Origin: Undaria pinnatifida
Taxonomy: Eukaryota; Sar; Phaeophyceae; Laminariales; Alariaceae
Assembly: GCA_012845835.1 (NCBI GenBank)
Contig: JABAKD010000001.1
Coordinates: 11,075,123-11,139,122 of the forward strand
DNA length: 64,000 bases
Reading direction: 5' to 3'
The stretch's first letter is position 1, and each line of letters starts with the position of its first letter. The position numbers were made by a program, and so were the translations under genes. Under the pieces are notes generated by a model. The model had not been told where the DNA came from. It ran no database searches and worked only from the letters and a program-made list of their open reading frames with translations. Shown here piece after piece: positions 21,056 through 32,114 of this stretch.

Positions 21056-22500
21056 GATTCCGCCTTAAGCAAGACACTAGCCGGCGTGGTGTTGGGTTTT
21101 AACAACAACCCTGCCGCAGAAAAAAAACAGAGGGCGGTTGCAATTTCAAGATGTTTTCAAGTTTAAGCGCACCGAATGATGAAAAAAAATCGTCAAAAAG
21201 GGATAGGAAGGAACGCCACCACGGGTGTCTCTGAGAGCCGTGCGCAAACGAGGCATTCCAGCAAACGGAGGACGACACGTTGAAGGTGTATCATATCATT
21301 AGGAGATCTTGCCAAGTAAGTTGTCACGGGAAAAAAACCGTTGGAGTGGTCGGTGCTTCCATCAGTTCGCCGTCGGAAATTTAGCCAGGGAGCCATCTGA
21401 TGAACTAGTCAACTTCGCAGAGCTTAGCAATGTAGTATGGTCGCTCTGGCATACAATTATCGTTTGCCATTCGGCATTGCTTGGGATCAAGATGGAGGGG
21501 TTCGTACTGCGAGTTGCGTATTTTTCTGCGTGCGTAGGAGCCAGAATATTCCGATTAAACGCATGATTAGTCTGGGGATACAATAGTCTAGTCTATGGCC
21601 AAACGAATTTATCCGGGTTGCTGAGATTGGGGAACGTTGTTGTGTTCTTCGTGTAGAGTCTTGTGTCTTGCCTCGTTCAAGGTTCGACATGCATGCGCGT
21701 AACCACAACCGGGTAGCTCTATTTTATTGTTGGTCAAACTGCTGGCCAGGGCAGATATCCCATAATCTACAGCCGCCATCGTATTCGCCGGAGTCTAACA
21801 ACTGGAACGACGAGCGCACAGCGCTGCAACGGCAAGCAGCACGTACGGCTGTCAGGGAAGCCTTACGTATGCCTTGCGTATAAAGGTCGTCACCAGCAAA
21901 GCCTTTCACTACTTATAGTCTATACCACGAGCGACGGACCTGCTGTGAATTTTCATAGTAATCCTTGAAACGACAGCGAGTGATTGACTCATACATTTTG
22001 CGTACGAATCGCCGAGATCTGCTTTGTTTTTGGAAAGTGCGGGGTTGTCCGCGATTCGCAAGTCGACCATGGGGCGACTACGTTCGAGTAAATGCTGCCG
22101 AGTACGCCAAAACGAACGCGTTATTGACGTACCCCTCGAAGTCAGCTTCACCCGCCACGTTCGAGTCCATGCTCTACTTCGACTGCTGTTGCACACACGT
22201 ACTTTAGTCCATAATATATACCTGGTAGTTTGTTTTCTGGGTGGCATGCGGTGTAGTCGGTTTTCGGACGCGAGTAGTGAGACGTGTGTATCAGTACGGG
22301 CCTGACACGTACGTAGGCGTACTCCCTATTCCATTTATATTTTATCTTTTGTCGGAGGCATGAATTACTTCATCTACGATGTGTGCGTGCAGCACCACAC
22401 TTTTTGGTTTGCTTGTGTAATTTTCTCCCTGGGTATTTATTCCTCTACTCCAGAATGACTGGAGCCTGTCCCGTGACCACGGGCTTGAATACGCGAGTTA
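21056..22500. other. Unassigned DNA
   Basis: No gene or repeat that I can support. Confidence 0.4.
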
Positions 22501-22679
22501 ATGTGAGAACAACAGCGTCATATATCGTCATAATCGACAAAAACAACAACAACAACAACAACATCCAGGTCCCCTTCGACTACCCTCTTCAAGTTTGTTC
22601 GCACCCACTTCGTCGACAGCTGGTTTCTCTTTTCCTCCACGTACACGAAATCGTATGGGATGAGAGCCATCCTCCACGG

Positions 22680-23480
22680 TTGGGTCTTCACCTTTCTTGG
22701 CACAGCCCCCCCCTTGAGGCAATCGCAGGAGCCCCCATTTTTGTTGGTAAGGGGTTCTCCCCCACCTTGTGGCAATTACAGAGTCCCCCCACCCCGTGGA
22801 ATGGGAGAGCTGCCGCACCTTGTCGTAACGGGGTGGGGAGGGATACCCCACTTTGTGCCAGGTGACCCCCTTCCCCCCTACTTGTGGAGCAACAACAAGG
22901 ACCCCCCGGCATTAAAACAAGGGAGGTCTCCCGTGCATCGTGTCGATGGGGGGAGTCCCCCACATCGTCATTGATAGGAGGGTATCCCTTGGTTTACTGC
23001 CGGGTTTTCACCATGGCTGCGGCAAGGAGGGCGCCCATTTGTTTATTACTGCCGGTTTTTTACCACACGCACAAGTCACTCCGTAAGTCACTGACAGATG
23101 ACCTCAAAGCGATTTTCTTTGCGCAGGGCGCAGCGAACCACAAATAGCCGACAAATAAGGAATCCTATTAACGGCTTGATATATTTAGAAAGCCAGGGGG
23201 TCACTTCAACCCTAGCGAACGCTAACCTCATGGCCCCAGAATCGACCCGGCCACACTAAAACTGTGGTCTCCAGGGGTCGGGCGATTCGAAGCATGGGGG
23301 AAAGTCCGCCCCGGGTTGTCCCGAGCAGAGAGCCCCCCACGCTAGGACGAAGGGGGTGGGGAGGTTATGATAAGGGAGGTGGGGGTCCCCCACGTTAAAA
23401 CAAATGGGGTTGCTTTGTGTTAAGGGGTGTTCCTCCCTGCCGTCGTTCAAGTGATGGGGAGGAGATTCTTTCCCCCATGC
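22680..23480. repeat. G/C-block interspersed repeat field
   Basis: Irregular ~25–35-bp units alternate G4–6 and C4–6 blocks with phrases like ACCTTGTGGCAA, ACTTTGTGCCA and CATCGTC. Several units are small palindromes (GTGGGGGTCCCCCAC). The phrase orientation flips near 23.2 kb. No ORF is credible. Confidence 0.55.
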
Positions 23481-23667
23481 ATCGATTAACATGCTCCGAA
23501 CTTCCGGCGCAATAATAAATATTCTTCATCTCTATAAAAAACACCCAGGATTCAACGGTTTTAGGCGCCCTTCATATCATTTGTTATGCGGAAGCTTCCC
23601 ATGCGATACTCGACTCTATGCATCTGCTCCTGACACATGCCACGGTTGAGGTGTTGTAGCAGGTTTT

Positions 23668-23880
23668 GTCCAAAACTGGTTCTGAATAACAGAGCTTCAT
23701 GGCCCAAAATCATCGGAATTTCGTATTGTTTTGCACCATATTTTTCGTTGTCTACATAGATCATGCGAAGTTTCATCTGGTAGCGGTGTTAGTTTGACGT
23801 AGGTCGGGTTTTGGAGATTGGTCTTGAGCTCCGCACGTGGAGTATCTTATGAAAAAAAAAAACTGCACCTCTGCCGCAGC
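23668..23880 (+). repeat. Dispersed repeat R, copy 2
   Basis: Blocks AAAACTGGTTCTGAATAACAG, CAAAATCATCGGAA, GGTCTTGAGCTCCGCACGTGG and TGCACCTCTGCCGCAGC match the R order. Confidence 0.55.
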
Positions 23881-24119
23881 TTTCATGTATTTCGTCACTC
23901 TTACGGTCAAGTCCGTGCCGTTACGGCTGTTTCCCCCAGTGACCCACTGGGCAGAGACGTCGTTGCAGGTCACCGGATGTCTTCGCTTGTCCCCGATACG
24001 CGCCTTCAAATGCGTATGTGTATCCCCACATCTTGTTGAATCCCATCGAGCTCTTTGTTGCACACTCGCGCTGTCGCGCTGTCCGATATTGATGTTTTCA
24101 CACCCCTCCGAGGCATCAG

Positions 24120-25085
24120 AGACGTGTGCCCTCATCAAGGATACAGGTCGGCGACTCCCCTTGCAACTACAGTGTAGTTATCAGCGTCGACAGGGTAATG
24201 TTAGTCAGTCTGTACTCGGAAACTACAACCGTTTTTGAGGTGGACAAAATCTGACAGCTGTGGAAGGAAATGCATCAGTTTGTCAAGTGAATCCTGTAAG
24301 TCGAGCAACCTTTGAGGGGAGGGCGGAGTTTTGAAGGACGTGTGGGGGGTTGGGTTTGATCAAGAGAGAGCGGGGGGTGGGGGGGGGGCGGGCGCAGGAC
24401 GGGCGGGGCAGCTAATTCGATGCGTGGAAACTATAAACCCTTTGAGGCGATAAATCTGACGGTTTTTGAAAGAATGTACCCGTTCATCATGTGTATATCG
24501 TGTAAGTCGTACAACCAGTGAGGAGAGGGCGGAGCGTTCGAGGAGGTGAACGTGAGGGGGAAAGGGGGTGTGCGAAAGGGTTTTCAACCGACATCTTTAG
24601 GTCGCATAGATGAAGGGGTTTGCTATACGCGCGTGGTGCCATGTCTAGGCGATGGGGGTTGGAAGGGGTAGAGGGTGGGGGGGGTAAATTGCAGCAGCGG
24701 CATGGATGGATCTACAAGATTTATGAGGTGATATCAAGTGCGCGTGGAAGTGTGTATCACTCTGGCAGATTTCGATGTTAGGTGGGGCGTTTCAGAAAGA
24801 GGAGCGGAAAGAAAAAAGGGGGGTGTTCGGGGGGGGGGGGGGGGGGTTAAGAGGTTTAAGGGTCACAAATGATATATAAATACACTCCAGCTGTGAGATC
24901 GAAGATTTGGTCAAAACTCATATTTTTAAGCTTGTGTGTAATACTCCGATCGCGCGTATTACGCATGTATGTAGGGGCCTGCTGTTCGCGTGGTGCTAGG
25001 TCTAGGCGATCGTGCGGGTGGTGGGAAGGAGGCGGCGTTGGGGAGGGGAATGAATGAAAGCTACGTCATGGATGGTTACAAAGAT
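24120..25085 (-). repeat. Poly-C mosaic repeat cluster, inverted copy
   Basis: Reads as the reverse complement of the 13.9–15.4 kb family: GGTCGGCGACTCCCCTTGCA, GACAAAATCTGACAGCTGTG, GTGGTGC(C/T)A(G/T)GTCTAGGCG, CACTCCAGCTGTGAGATCGA, with G runs (24831–24847 longest). Together with the left cluster it forms a large, imperfect inverted pair. Confidence 0.7.
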
Positions 25086-26950
25086 GACGACGTGATATCA
25101 AGTGCATGCTTGTATTATATTAACAGCAAACGATCAAGTTCGAGAGGGGGTCTCGCGGCCCAAAACAAAATATCAGACTCCTGGCAACAGCAAGTTTTTG
25201 CTGGAACGCCTTGGGCTCTTCGTGCGGATGTCTTTGTCTTATAGGAAACAACGCGTTGATCTGACAAAGGCGGCTTGAGATGTGAAGCGGCTGTTGCCTT
25301 TTCGACGACGCCTTCGCATGGCGCAAGAAACAAAACACTGGGACGAGCGAGAACGAGCGATCAATATATTTCGTTTTGGGCAGGGGTGACAACGTTTTAT
25401 AGCTGCTGGGTGTAGTGTGCGAGGGTAGCGAAGGCGAGTTGCTGCGTGCTGCTACAGAAATTGCGGTGATAAGCGGGCGAATCAATTGATTCTAACATTT
25501 CGAAGATATCTTCAGGGTGCGACCTGCACGCTGAAATCCATGCAGTTAATCGCAGTAGGTTCCCTCTGTGCTTGATTCATTTTTCTTTGCACAACGAGCG
25601 AACGAATGAGACGCGCTTTTTGAGTAAATTTTCGCACATACTGTATAGAAAAAAGTGTTGCCTCCAGCGGATATCGGGGGGCTCTCCGGGAGCCACCACG
25701 GGCTGGAGCACTAATTATACATTCATGACCGTGGTATGCACTTATGTGCAGTTGCCGATCGATCGAATTGAAGGAACTATTAGTTACTAACTATCGTTGC
25801 TTTTGCGTAGGCGGCTGATACAATCCTAAATTTCACGGAAATTACGTGGTGTGGAGACACGCGGTCAACTCGTTTTGGGCTTGTCGGTTTCAGAAAAGCG
25901 CAGGGTCAGCCGATACTGCAGCACTACCAACGCCGGTATTCGGTTTGACGCTGAACCACGGTTTCTCCCTTTACCCGGTCATGTCTGTTTTCCTGGCCAT
26001 TGGTCCCGTTATAAGTTCCAACCAAATTGATCTGCCTTTTTTTCTTTCGTTTCGGGTACTCTCGGCAGCCAACGAGGCGATGATTTCTGTACGTTTGCCA
26101 CCGCCAAACATGCTCCTAACTGTCGCCATTATTACCTGCATGCGGAACCCAGCCGGGCACTTGCCCCGACGACGGCTGGGTGGTGTCTTTTTAGCTTCGT
26201 CGCTGCCTTGTCGCTTGGTTAATTACGAGGTATATCGCTTCTTCGGTGTGTGTGGTGTTCGGCACGGGGATGACGATTGCGGCATTGGCACCACGTCAGA
26301 ATAAACACGAAGTTGGTGCGAAGGTGATACCGGTAGTAGACCATGTAGGCATTTCTCCTACCAATGATACAGAGAGATAGGGCCATTCGAAACATAACAT
26401 GGTTGCTGCCCCGATGTTGGTTGGATGGGCTCATCTGCTACTACTGTCGTGCCGTTGTTTTTTGGGCACGCGAAAAAAAGCGGTGTATATGCTGCACAAC
26501 ACCATTCCGTGCCACCGTGCTGTGCAGCAGAATACATCTAATTATTTTACGAGGACCAACGCCCGAATGGGTAGGGTGGACCGTAACTGGACCAAGTCCG
26601 GCGGAAGGCTATCTCCCATGGCCAGGGGTTTTGTTATTGGGTGAGCTTGCGCAAGTCCCACACTACGCGGAAAGATGACATTCCGGGTGGCTATCTCCAC
26701 CGAACCTGACCCTCAGGGGACAGGCCGGGTCGACATACACACGCACCCGTATACAACGGCAGCTTGCGCTGCCGGGGTTGTAACGAGGACCAATGATAGG
26801 GACAGCTTACGCTATACCTACAATGGGACTCGAAGGGTGCGCCAGCTAGCGTTGGGCTGCGAAAGCAACTGAGTTAAATCGACACACGACGCGTAAGAAA
26901 ATACGCGGAAGTGTGGTGAGCTAAAGCTTTATTTTTCCCCATCCGCCGGA
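25086..26950. other. Unassigned DNA
   Basis: Weak similarity only: CATGGTTGCTGCCCC-ATGTTGGTTGGATGG (26397–26427) recurs near 41530. A 23-A run lies at 26958–26980. No gene is supported. Confidence 0.4.
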
Positions 26951-27159
26951 GGATGATAAAAAAAAAAAAAAAAAAAAAAATATTTTACGCCGATCCGCAA
27001 CGTCGATTGATCAACTCAGCCTCGGACCGCTCCTTATCACCAACTCCTCACGGTACATCATACCGCGGCATTTCAGATTGGCCGTCACCGTTTTCTGAGG
27101 TGAACCATATCGCTATCCGTCGAAACATGTTCACAGTGGTGTTCAGTAACAATATTTTA

Positions 27160-28320
27160 GGCGGTCTCAGACGGTAGTTTTGCCGACGGTAGTCGGTATT
27201 TGACGATAACTACGTTGACGGAAACAGTGAAACCAAAGTGTGCCGGTAATTAGGTCTGCGGTAATAGGACACGACGGCAATTTTTCGACGGTAGACGGTT
27301 TTTTTATATCTGACGGTAGCTGCATTGACGGAAACAGTGAAACTAAAATGTGCCGGTAATATTTCGGCGGTAATGCAACACGACGGTATTTTCACGACGG
27401 TAGACGGTATTTCGCTTTCCGGCGGTAAAGCTCTTGTTGGTGAACGGTAACACGAGAAATGCCGGGATTTGGCAATTGTTTTGGATATGTGCGTGCCTCA
27501 CAGGCCGGCAAGCTACTTCTCTTTTCCTCACGTCGGGATTGAGCAGTCTCATGCAATCAACAACCACCGGAAAAACAAAAAAAAGTCCCTACAAAAGAAG
27601 GCGATAAGCTACTTCTCCTTCTCTTTTCATCACATACATCGGGATTGAGCAGGCTCATGCAAACAACCACCGGAAAGACAAAAAAAAAGCGCCGCACAAC
27701 AAGCGGGCAAGCTACTTGTCTTTTTTTAGGGTCTGGCGAAGCAGCAGACGGGACTGACAAAGCAGCAGGCCCAGCCTCTTCACTGGTTGTGGCAGCAGAC
27801 CCATCCTCGACACTACTGTACGCACCGCTCATACTTATGCTGACCACGCTGGGCGTGATGTAATGTGCGTGTGGTTGCAGGTGCGCAACGCTCCCCGTCC
27901 ACACGCTCACACACGCAAACAAGGTTCTCCCGAAAGGGAACCAGTGGAACCTAACCAGAAATCATAGAATGTAAAAGAATATCCGCCACATGTCGGGCGG
28001 CATTCAGTACAACAAACTAGTGACGTTGCGTTTTAGGCGGTATCTACTGTTGGCGGTACTCTTCTGGCGGTATCTAGTGTTGGCGGTACTCCAGGGGCGG
28101 TATCCAGAGTGTTGGGCGGCACTCTCTTAGCGGTATCTACAGTTGCCGGTTTATTTGCCGGTAAAAGTTTGAACATAAATCTGACCGTAATTCCATCTGA
28201 CGGTTATAAATGTGACGGTAGTTTCTTGACGGTAGACGGTACTTTATTTGTCGGCGGTAAGGCCTTTAGCAGTTGACGGTACCACAAAAATATGCCGATT
28301 AACGGCTGAAAACTGGGACC
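27160..28320. repeat. CGGTA-rich repeat element with internal 110-bp tandem copies
   Basis: Dozens of (G)GCGGTA / GACGGTA phrases in one orientation fill 27160–27460 and 28030–28320, including ~110-bp units (GTTGACGGAAACAGTGAAAC, twice). Between them, units of ~115 bp repeat CGGGATTGAGCAG(T/G)CTCATGCAA…CAACCACCGGAAA (27485–27720). The CGGTA zones flank the tandem units like subterminal repeats. Confidence 0.6.
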
Positions 28321-28529
28321 GTCAGACAGGGCGGTAAAAACAACGACGGGTACATACCCGAACACCACCCTGGAAAATTTGCCATGCGGACCGGCTTTGC
28401 CCGAGGCTCTTCACGCGCCATGGCCTTTTTGAATTTCTAACCTAATCTCATTCATGGGCGCCAGGTGATGTATCATACATAGGACTGCGCGCTTTCATAT
28501 TTCGGATGCCTTCAGAGAGCGATCATTGA

Positions 28530-28770
28530 CCCCTTCGGCACACGGTACAAACCACTGCTTGCTCAACCATACATACATGTTGTTTGTTGTTGTTTTCTCA
28601 ACCATACATACATGCCTGCTCCTAGCTCGCACAACCCACGTACACATTTGTATCGATGGCGGGGAGAGGTGACCTCTTCGGCACACGGCACGAACCACTG
28701 TTTGCTCAACCACACATACATACCGGCTCGTAGCTCGTACAACCCACATACACGTATTTATTATGGCGGG
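28530..28770. repeat. ~110–140-bp tandem duplication
   Basis: Both copies read TTCGGCACACGG…ACCACTG…TGCTCAACCA…CATACAT…CTCGTACAACCCAC-TACAC…ATGGCGGGGA. Confidence 0.75.
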
Positions 28771-29628
28771 GAAAGGGGTGGAGGAAAAGAAAAAAAAATG
28801 CATAGTTCCGCTAAACGCGGGCGATGCTTTCGGCCCACACACACACCACCTGGCGTCCGCCTTGCGCGTTCGTACACCGCATTCGGCTGGAAAAAATCCC
28901 GACGTGTCCGGTTTCCTCGGGATGTTCCCTGCAGTGGTCGGTACTCAAAATATCCCGTACATTCCCGTGGTGACTTGTTCCCTTCTCTTCCTTTCCAATC
29001 TTTTTGTATCACACTCTTCGGAACACACCTGTCTTTCATTTTTATTTGTTTTGCTTCCTGTCCTTTTCCTCTTTCCTCTTTTTTGATGGTCGGGCTTATT
29101 TTGTTGTGTTCTCGTACCTAGCACGCTAGCCCTTGACTTGCTCCACCTTGATGAATTGCGACTGTCTGTCTGGTTTACTCTGTTTCAGGGCAGTGACATC
29201 ATAGTAAGTATCGCTCTGGGATGAATAACAAGCGCGGACTCTGAGCGTACTTGATCGTCGTTCAGCAGAAAGAGCAGTTTGAAATGAAGACAACACACAC
29301 GGGTGACAAAAGTACCAGGTACGATGCCGTACCAAAATGAAGTTACTTGTTTCACGCATACTCAATTCTACGAATGTATGTTCCTGTTCCCTTCAATGCG
29401 GGTTATGCAGTTTCCGTGCGCAGAACAAGGTCGAAAGTCTTGGTCGTGTTCACCCTGGCATTATAAGCAGGGGAGCCACCGACCTGCATCCTTCACAAGC
29501 GAACACCCTCCCCCACAACACGCGCGATCGACGATGACGAGCTTGCAAGTACCAGGGGTATGCGATTCGATCAAAATATCTTTGTGGCCGATCTCGCCGC
29601 TGCATTGTGTTTTCTTTTTACAGTTTAC
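28771..29628. other. Unassigned DNA
   Basis: No supported feature. A ~47-bp duplication around GCCA(T/C)GGATGTGACTTTTT lies at 29632–29700. Confidence 0.4.
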
Positions 29629-29706
29629 TAAACGCCATGGATGTGACTTTTTGCACAATATTATTGTTTCATTAAATGCCACGGATGTGACTTTTTCGCG
29701 TGACCA

Positions 29707-29965
29707 AGGCTACGGTAGGGGGGGTACCCCAATTTTCACTGGTGTGTTTGAGCCACTCGCACGAGTAGCTCGGTATCCTACGGATTAAGATGGTTTAGCT
29801 ACTTCGTTAGGCGCATCTTAGATCACCTTTGCATTGCGGATTGATTTCGTCAATGTGAAACATAAAGAAAACGTAAGATTGCATAGGAACAAAGGGGTTA
29901 CTCGGGCGAGTGACTCCTAGCCACTGAAATAAAAGGCCCAAAAGGGGACCCCCCTACCGTAGCCT
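29707..29965. mobile_element. MITE with G-rich terminal inverted repeats
   Basis: Left end AGGCTACGGTAGGGGGGGTA-CCCC. The right end is the inverse of AGGCTACGGTAGGGGGGTCC-CCTTTTGGG. Total 259 bp, with an internal hairpin GGGGTTACTCGGGCGAGTGA. No convincing target duplication. The end and hairpin recur in degraded form in repeat H. Confidence 0.6.
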
Positions 29966-30132
29966 GGGGCCGTTCATTTGTACGTTTAGCTTGTTTGGCA
30001 CCAACATATCTTCCATTTTTGGCTCATGTCAAATTGTTCGTTGTTTGATCGGGGTGTATTGTCTCCACGTCTTGCATTTCGATATTGAAAAGGTTATGGG
30101 CTAATACGTAATTACCAGACAAAACACACTCA

Positions 30133-30446
30133 CGTTAAGATACTTACACGAAAGGCGTGTAATTATGCGAATTTGAGATCATTTGGATGGGATTCGTACG
30201 ATAACGTTAGCTGTTTATATTTGGGAAAGTTAGGAATTAGATCGGAGGTTGGCGGTTTATATTTGGGAAAGTTAGGAATTAGATCGGAGGCACGTGCCTC
30301 CGATCTCAGAAGCTATCCCGGGCTCTGGTGGAAACGAATAAAGCTACTTGTACATCTCTACGAACGAACGAAAGTGTGTACTCCAAGGACCTGCTCAATT
30401 GGCAAACCTGCAGGGGGCACTCTGTGTCCCCACCATTAATTTAACA
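30133..30446 (+). repeat. 5' LTR with internal duplication
   Basis: Longer than its partner because a ~46-bp segment (TTTATATTTGGGAAAGTTAG…ATCGGAGG) is present twice (about 30203–30292). It includes a perfect palindrome centred on GGCACGTGCC. Confidence 0.85.
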
Positions 30447-30606
30447 TGTGGCGTCGTCGGCAGGACAGAAAGAAATAGCCAGACGGTTAGAGATGTGGGA
30501 GTGGGTTTTGAGGAGCCGCATCTTCGACTCATGGTCTAGTTCGTAGAACCGAAGTTTCCCCGAATCTCCCATATTTCTGCATTTGCGACTCATCAGGGTG
30601 GGCTTG

Positions 30607-30873
30607 TGTTAAGATACGGCCTCGAAAGGCCTGTAATTATGCGAATTTGAGATCATTTGGACGAGTTTCGTATGATAAGGTTAGCGGTTTATATTTGGGA
30701 AAGTTAGGAATTAGATCGGAGGCACGTGCCTCCGATCTCAGAAGCTATCCCGGGCTCTGGTGGAAACGAATAAAACTACATCTCTACGAAGGAGCAAAGG
30801 TGAGTACTCCAAGGACCTGCTCAATTGGCAGACCTGCAGGGGGCACTCTGTGTCCCCCACCTTTAATTCAACA
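30607..30873 (+). repeat. 3' LTR
   Basis: 267 bp, TGTTAAGATACGG … TTTAATTCAACA, with the same central palindrome. Confidence 0.85.
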
Positions 30874-30877
30874 CTCA

Positions 30878-31710
30878 GCGTAGGGTGGGTATTGAATTTG
30901 CTGGACGGTAAAGGTGCAGGTGCAACACTTTACCTGCCGGTTTAGCTAAGCCCTGTCCACCTTGTTCACATGCGTAGTCGTTGGCCTGTGACTTTCTTTC
31001 GGCGATACTCGTCAGCGAAGTGTGGGCGTTGTATCATTTTTTTTTTTCCTACTTTCTGGAGAAACACATGTTCACTTAGTTGTGAGTCGATATATTTTCA
31101 TGGTTACAGCATCGACCACATGAAAATCAAAGAGGGCCGCTGAGTCAACGTAGAGGTGCAACGCAAGTTCTTTGGGCTCCCATCGTGAGAACTCTATGCC
31201 TCACCCGGAAACATGAAGACTTTGTAACCGTTCGTTCGTGCGAACCTGACCAACCTTCCAGGCGCTATTCCCAACTGTCGTGCCTTTTACACACAAGGAC
31301 AAGTTGACCGTCGGGCGAGTCTGCTAGCGTATGGGGCAGTTGGCCGACGTTTGGCGGTACAGAACGACGAGTTGTACAACACGGACGCAGTATGATACTG
31401 CTGTTCGTACTCAGAAATACGAGCGGACACTGAATTCGTAGGACGGGTGAAAAAACTCGTCAAGATGCCCCACCAGATCGATTCACTCTTGGTCGGGTTT
31501 TTGTATACGTGTTTCGAACAGCAGCAAATAAACATCGCACCGACGTCGTGTATACTCTTTGAGAGTTAAGGAAGAAGCACCGTCGGTTACACAAAGCCAG
31601 CGAGGGGAACTGCGGCAAGCGACATGTATCTATTTTGATTTGTAGGTAAGTCAACGGCACACCCGCACAGAGTCCGATACACTCATATAATAAAATATGC
31701 GAGCAATATA
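30878..31710. other. Unassigned DNA
   Basis: No supported feature. Confidence 0.4.
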
Positions 31711-31790
31711 GCCGGTTGCCGCGGTGGTCTAGTAGTTACCCTCGAATACTACTAGCGTCGGTCTTTGGGTTCGATTCCTACCGTGGTGAT
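31711..31790 (+). other. tRNA-like sequence, probably a SINE head
   Basis: CGGTTGCCGCGGTGGTCTAG … GGTTCGATTCC (B box) … CCGTGGTG resembles the SINE head CGGTCGCCCCGGTGGCG…. The acceptor stem forms only with several G·T pairs and the T stem has a mismatch, so a working tRNA gene is unlikely. Confidence 0.4.
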
Positions 31791-32110
31791 ATTTTACTTC
31801 GTTTGCAAAAATGCTCTGAAAGAACCACCTGCTGACAGCACCTAGCAGCATGGGTAGGTACATTTCGACGCGTGTCAAAGAGTGAACAAGGCGGTGGATT
31901 CTTCCAGCGACAAAAATGAAGGCACGTACCGTATAGTGGCGGGGGGAGGGGAAAGCCAGCTATGTGACCCCGGATCTGGGCTATTACTGGGAAGGAGTGC
32001 GAGAGTAATGCGAGGATAACCAATGGGATGGAGATGTATCAGAGGTGCCGCATTATCTAACTCGAGACGGTAGAGAAAAGGGTACAAGGTATCCAGAGGC
32101 GTCATGCATG
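31791..32110. other. Unassigned DNA
   Basis: No supported feature. Confidence 0.4.
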
Positions 32111-32114
32111 ATGT

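Larger units (their letters stand above)
30133..30873 (+). mobile_element. Internally deleted LTR element of the 43–54 kb Gypsy family
   Basis: Two LTRs (30133–30446, 30607–30873) are homologous to the 271-bp Gypsy LTRs. The interior is only 160 bp: PBS TGGCGTCGTCGGCAGGAC (30449–30466), then ~140 bp matching the 3' end of the Gypsy element (43706–43837 inverted). The 4-bp duplication CTCA flanks it (30129–30132, 30874–30877). The first LTR has lost the terminal T (CG instead of TG). No coding sequence; it depends on an autonomous relative. Confidence 0.9.

Noticed and set aside
25846-26304. 152-codon plus-strand frame
   Set aside because: Hydrophobic but without any motif, and it overlaps no repeat or splice evidence.
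31711-31790. Functional tRNA gene
   Set aside because: Stems need many G·T pairs and one T-stem mismatch; similarity to the SINE head explains it better.
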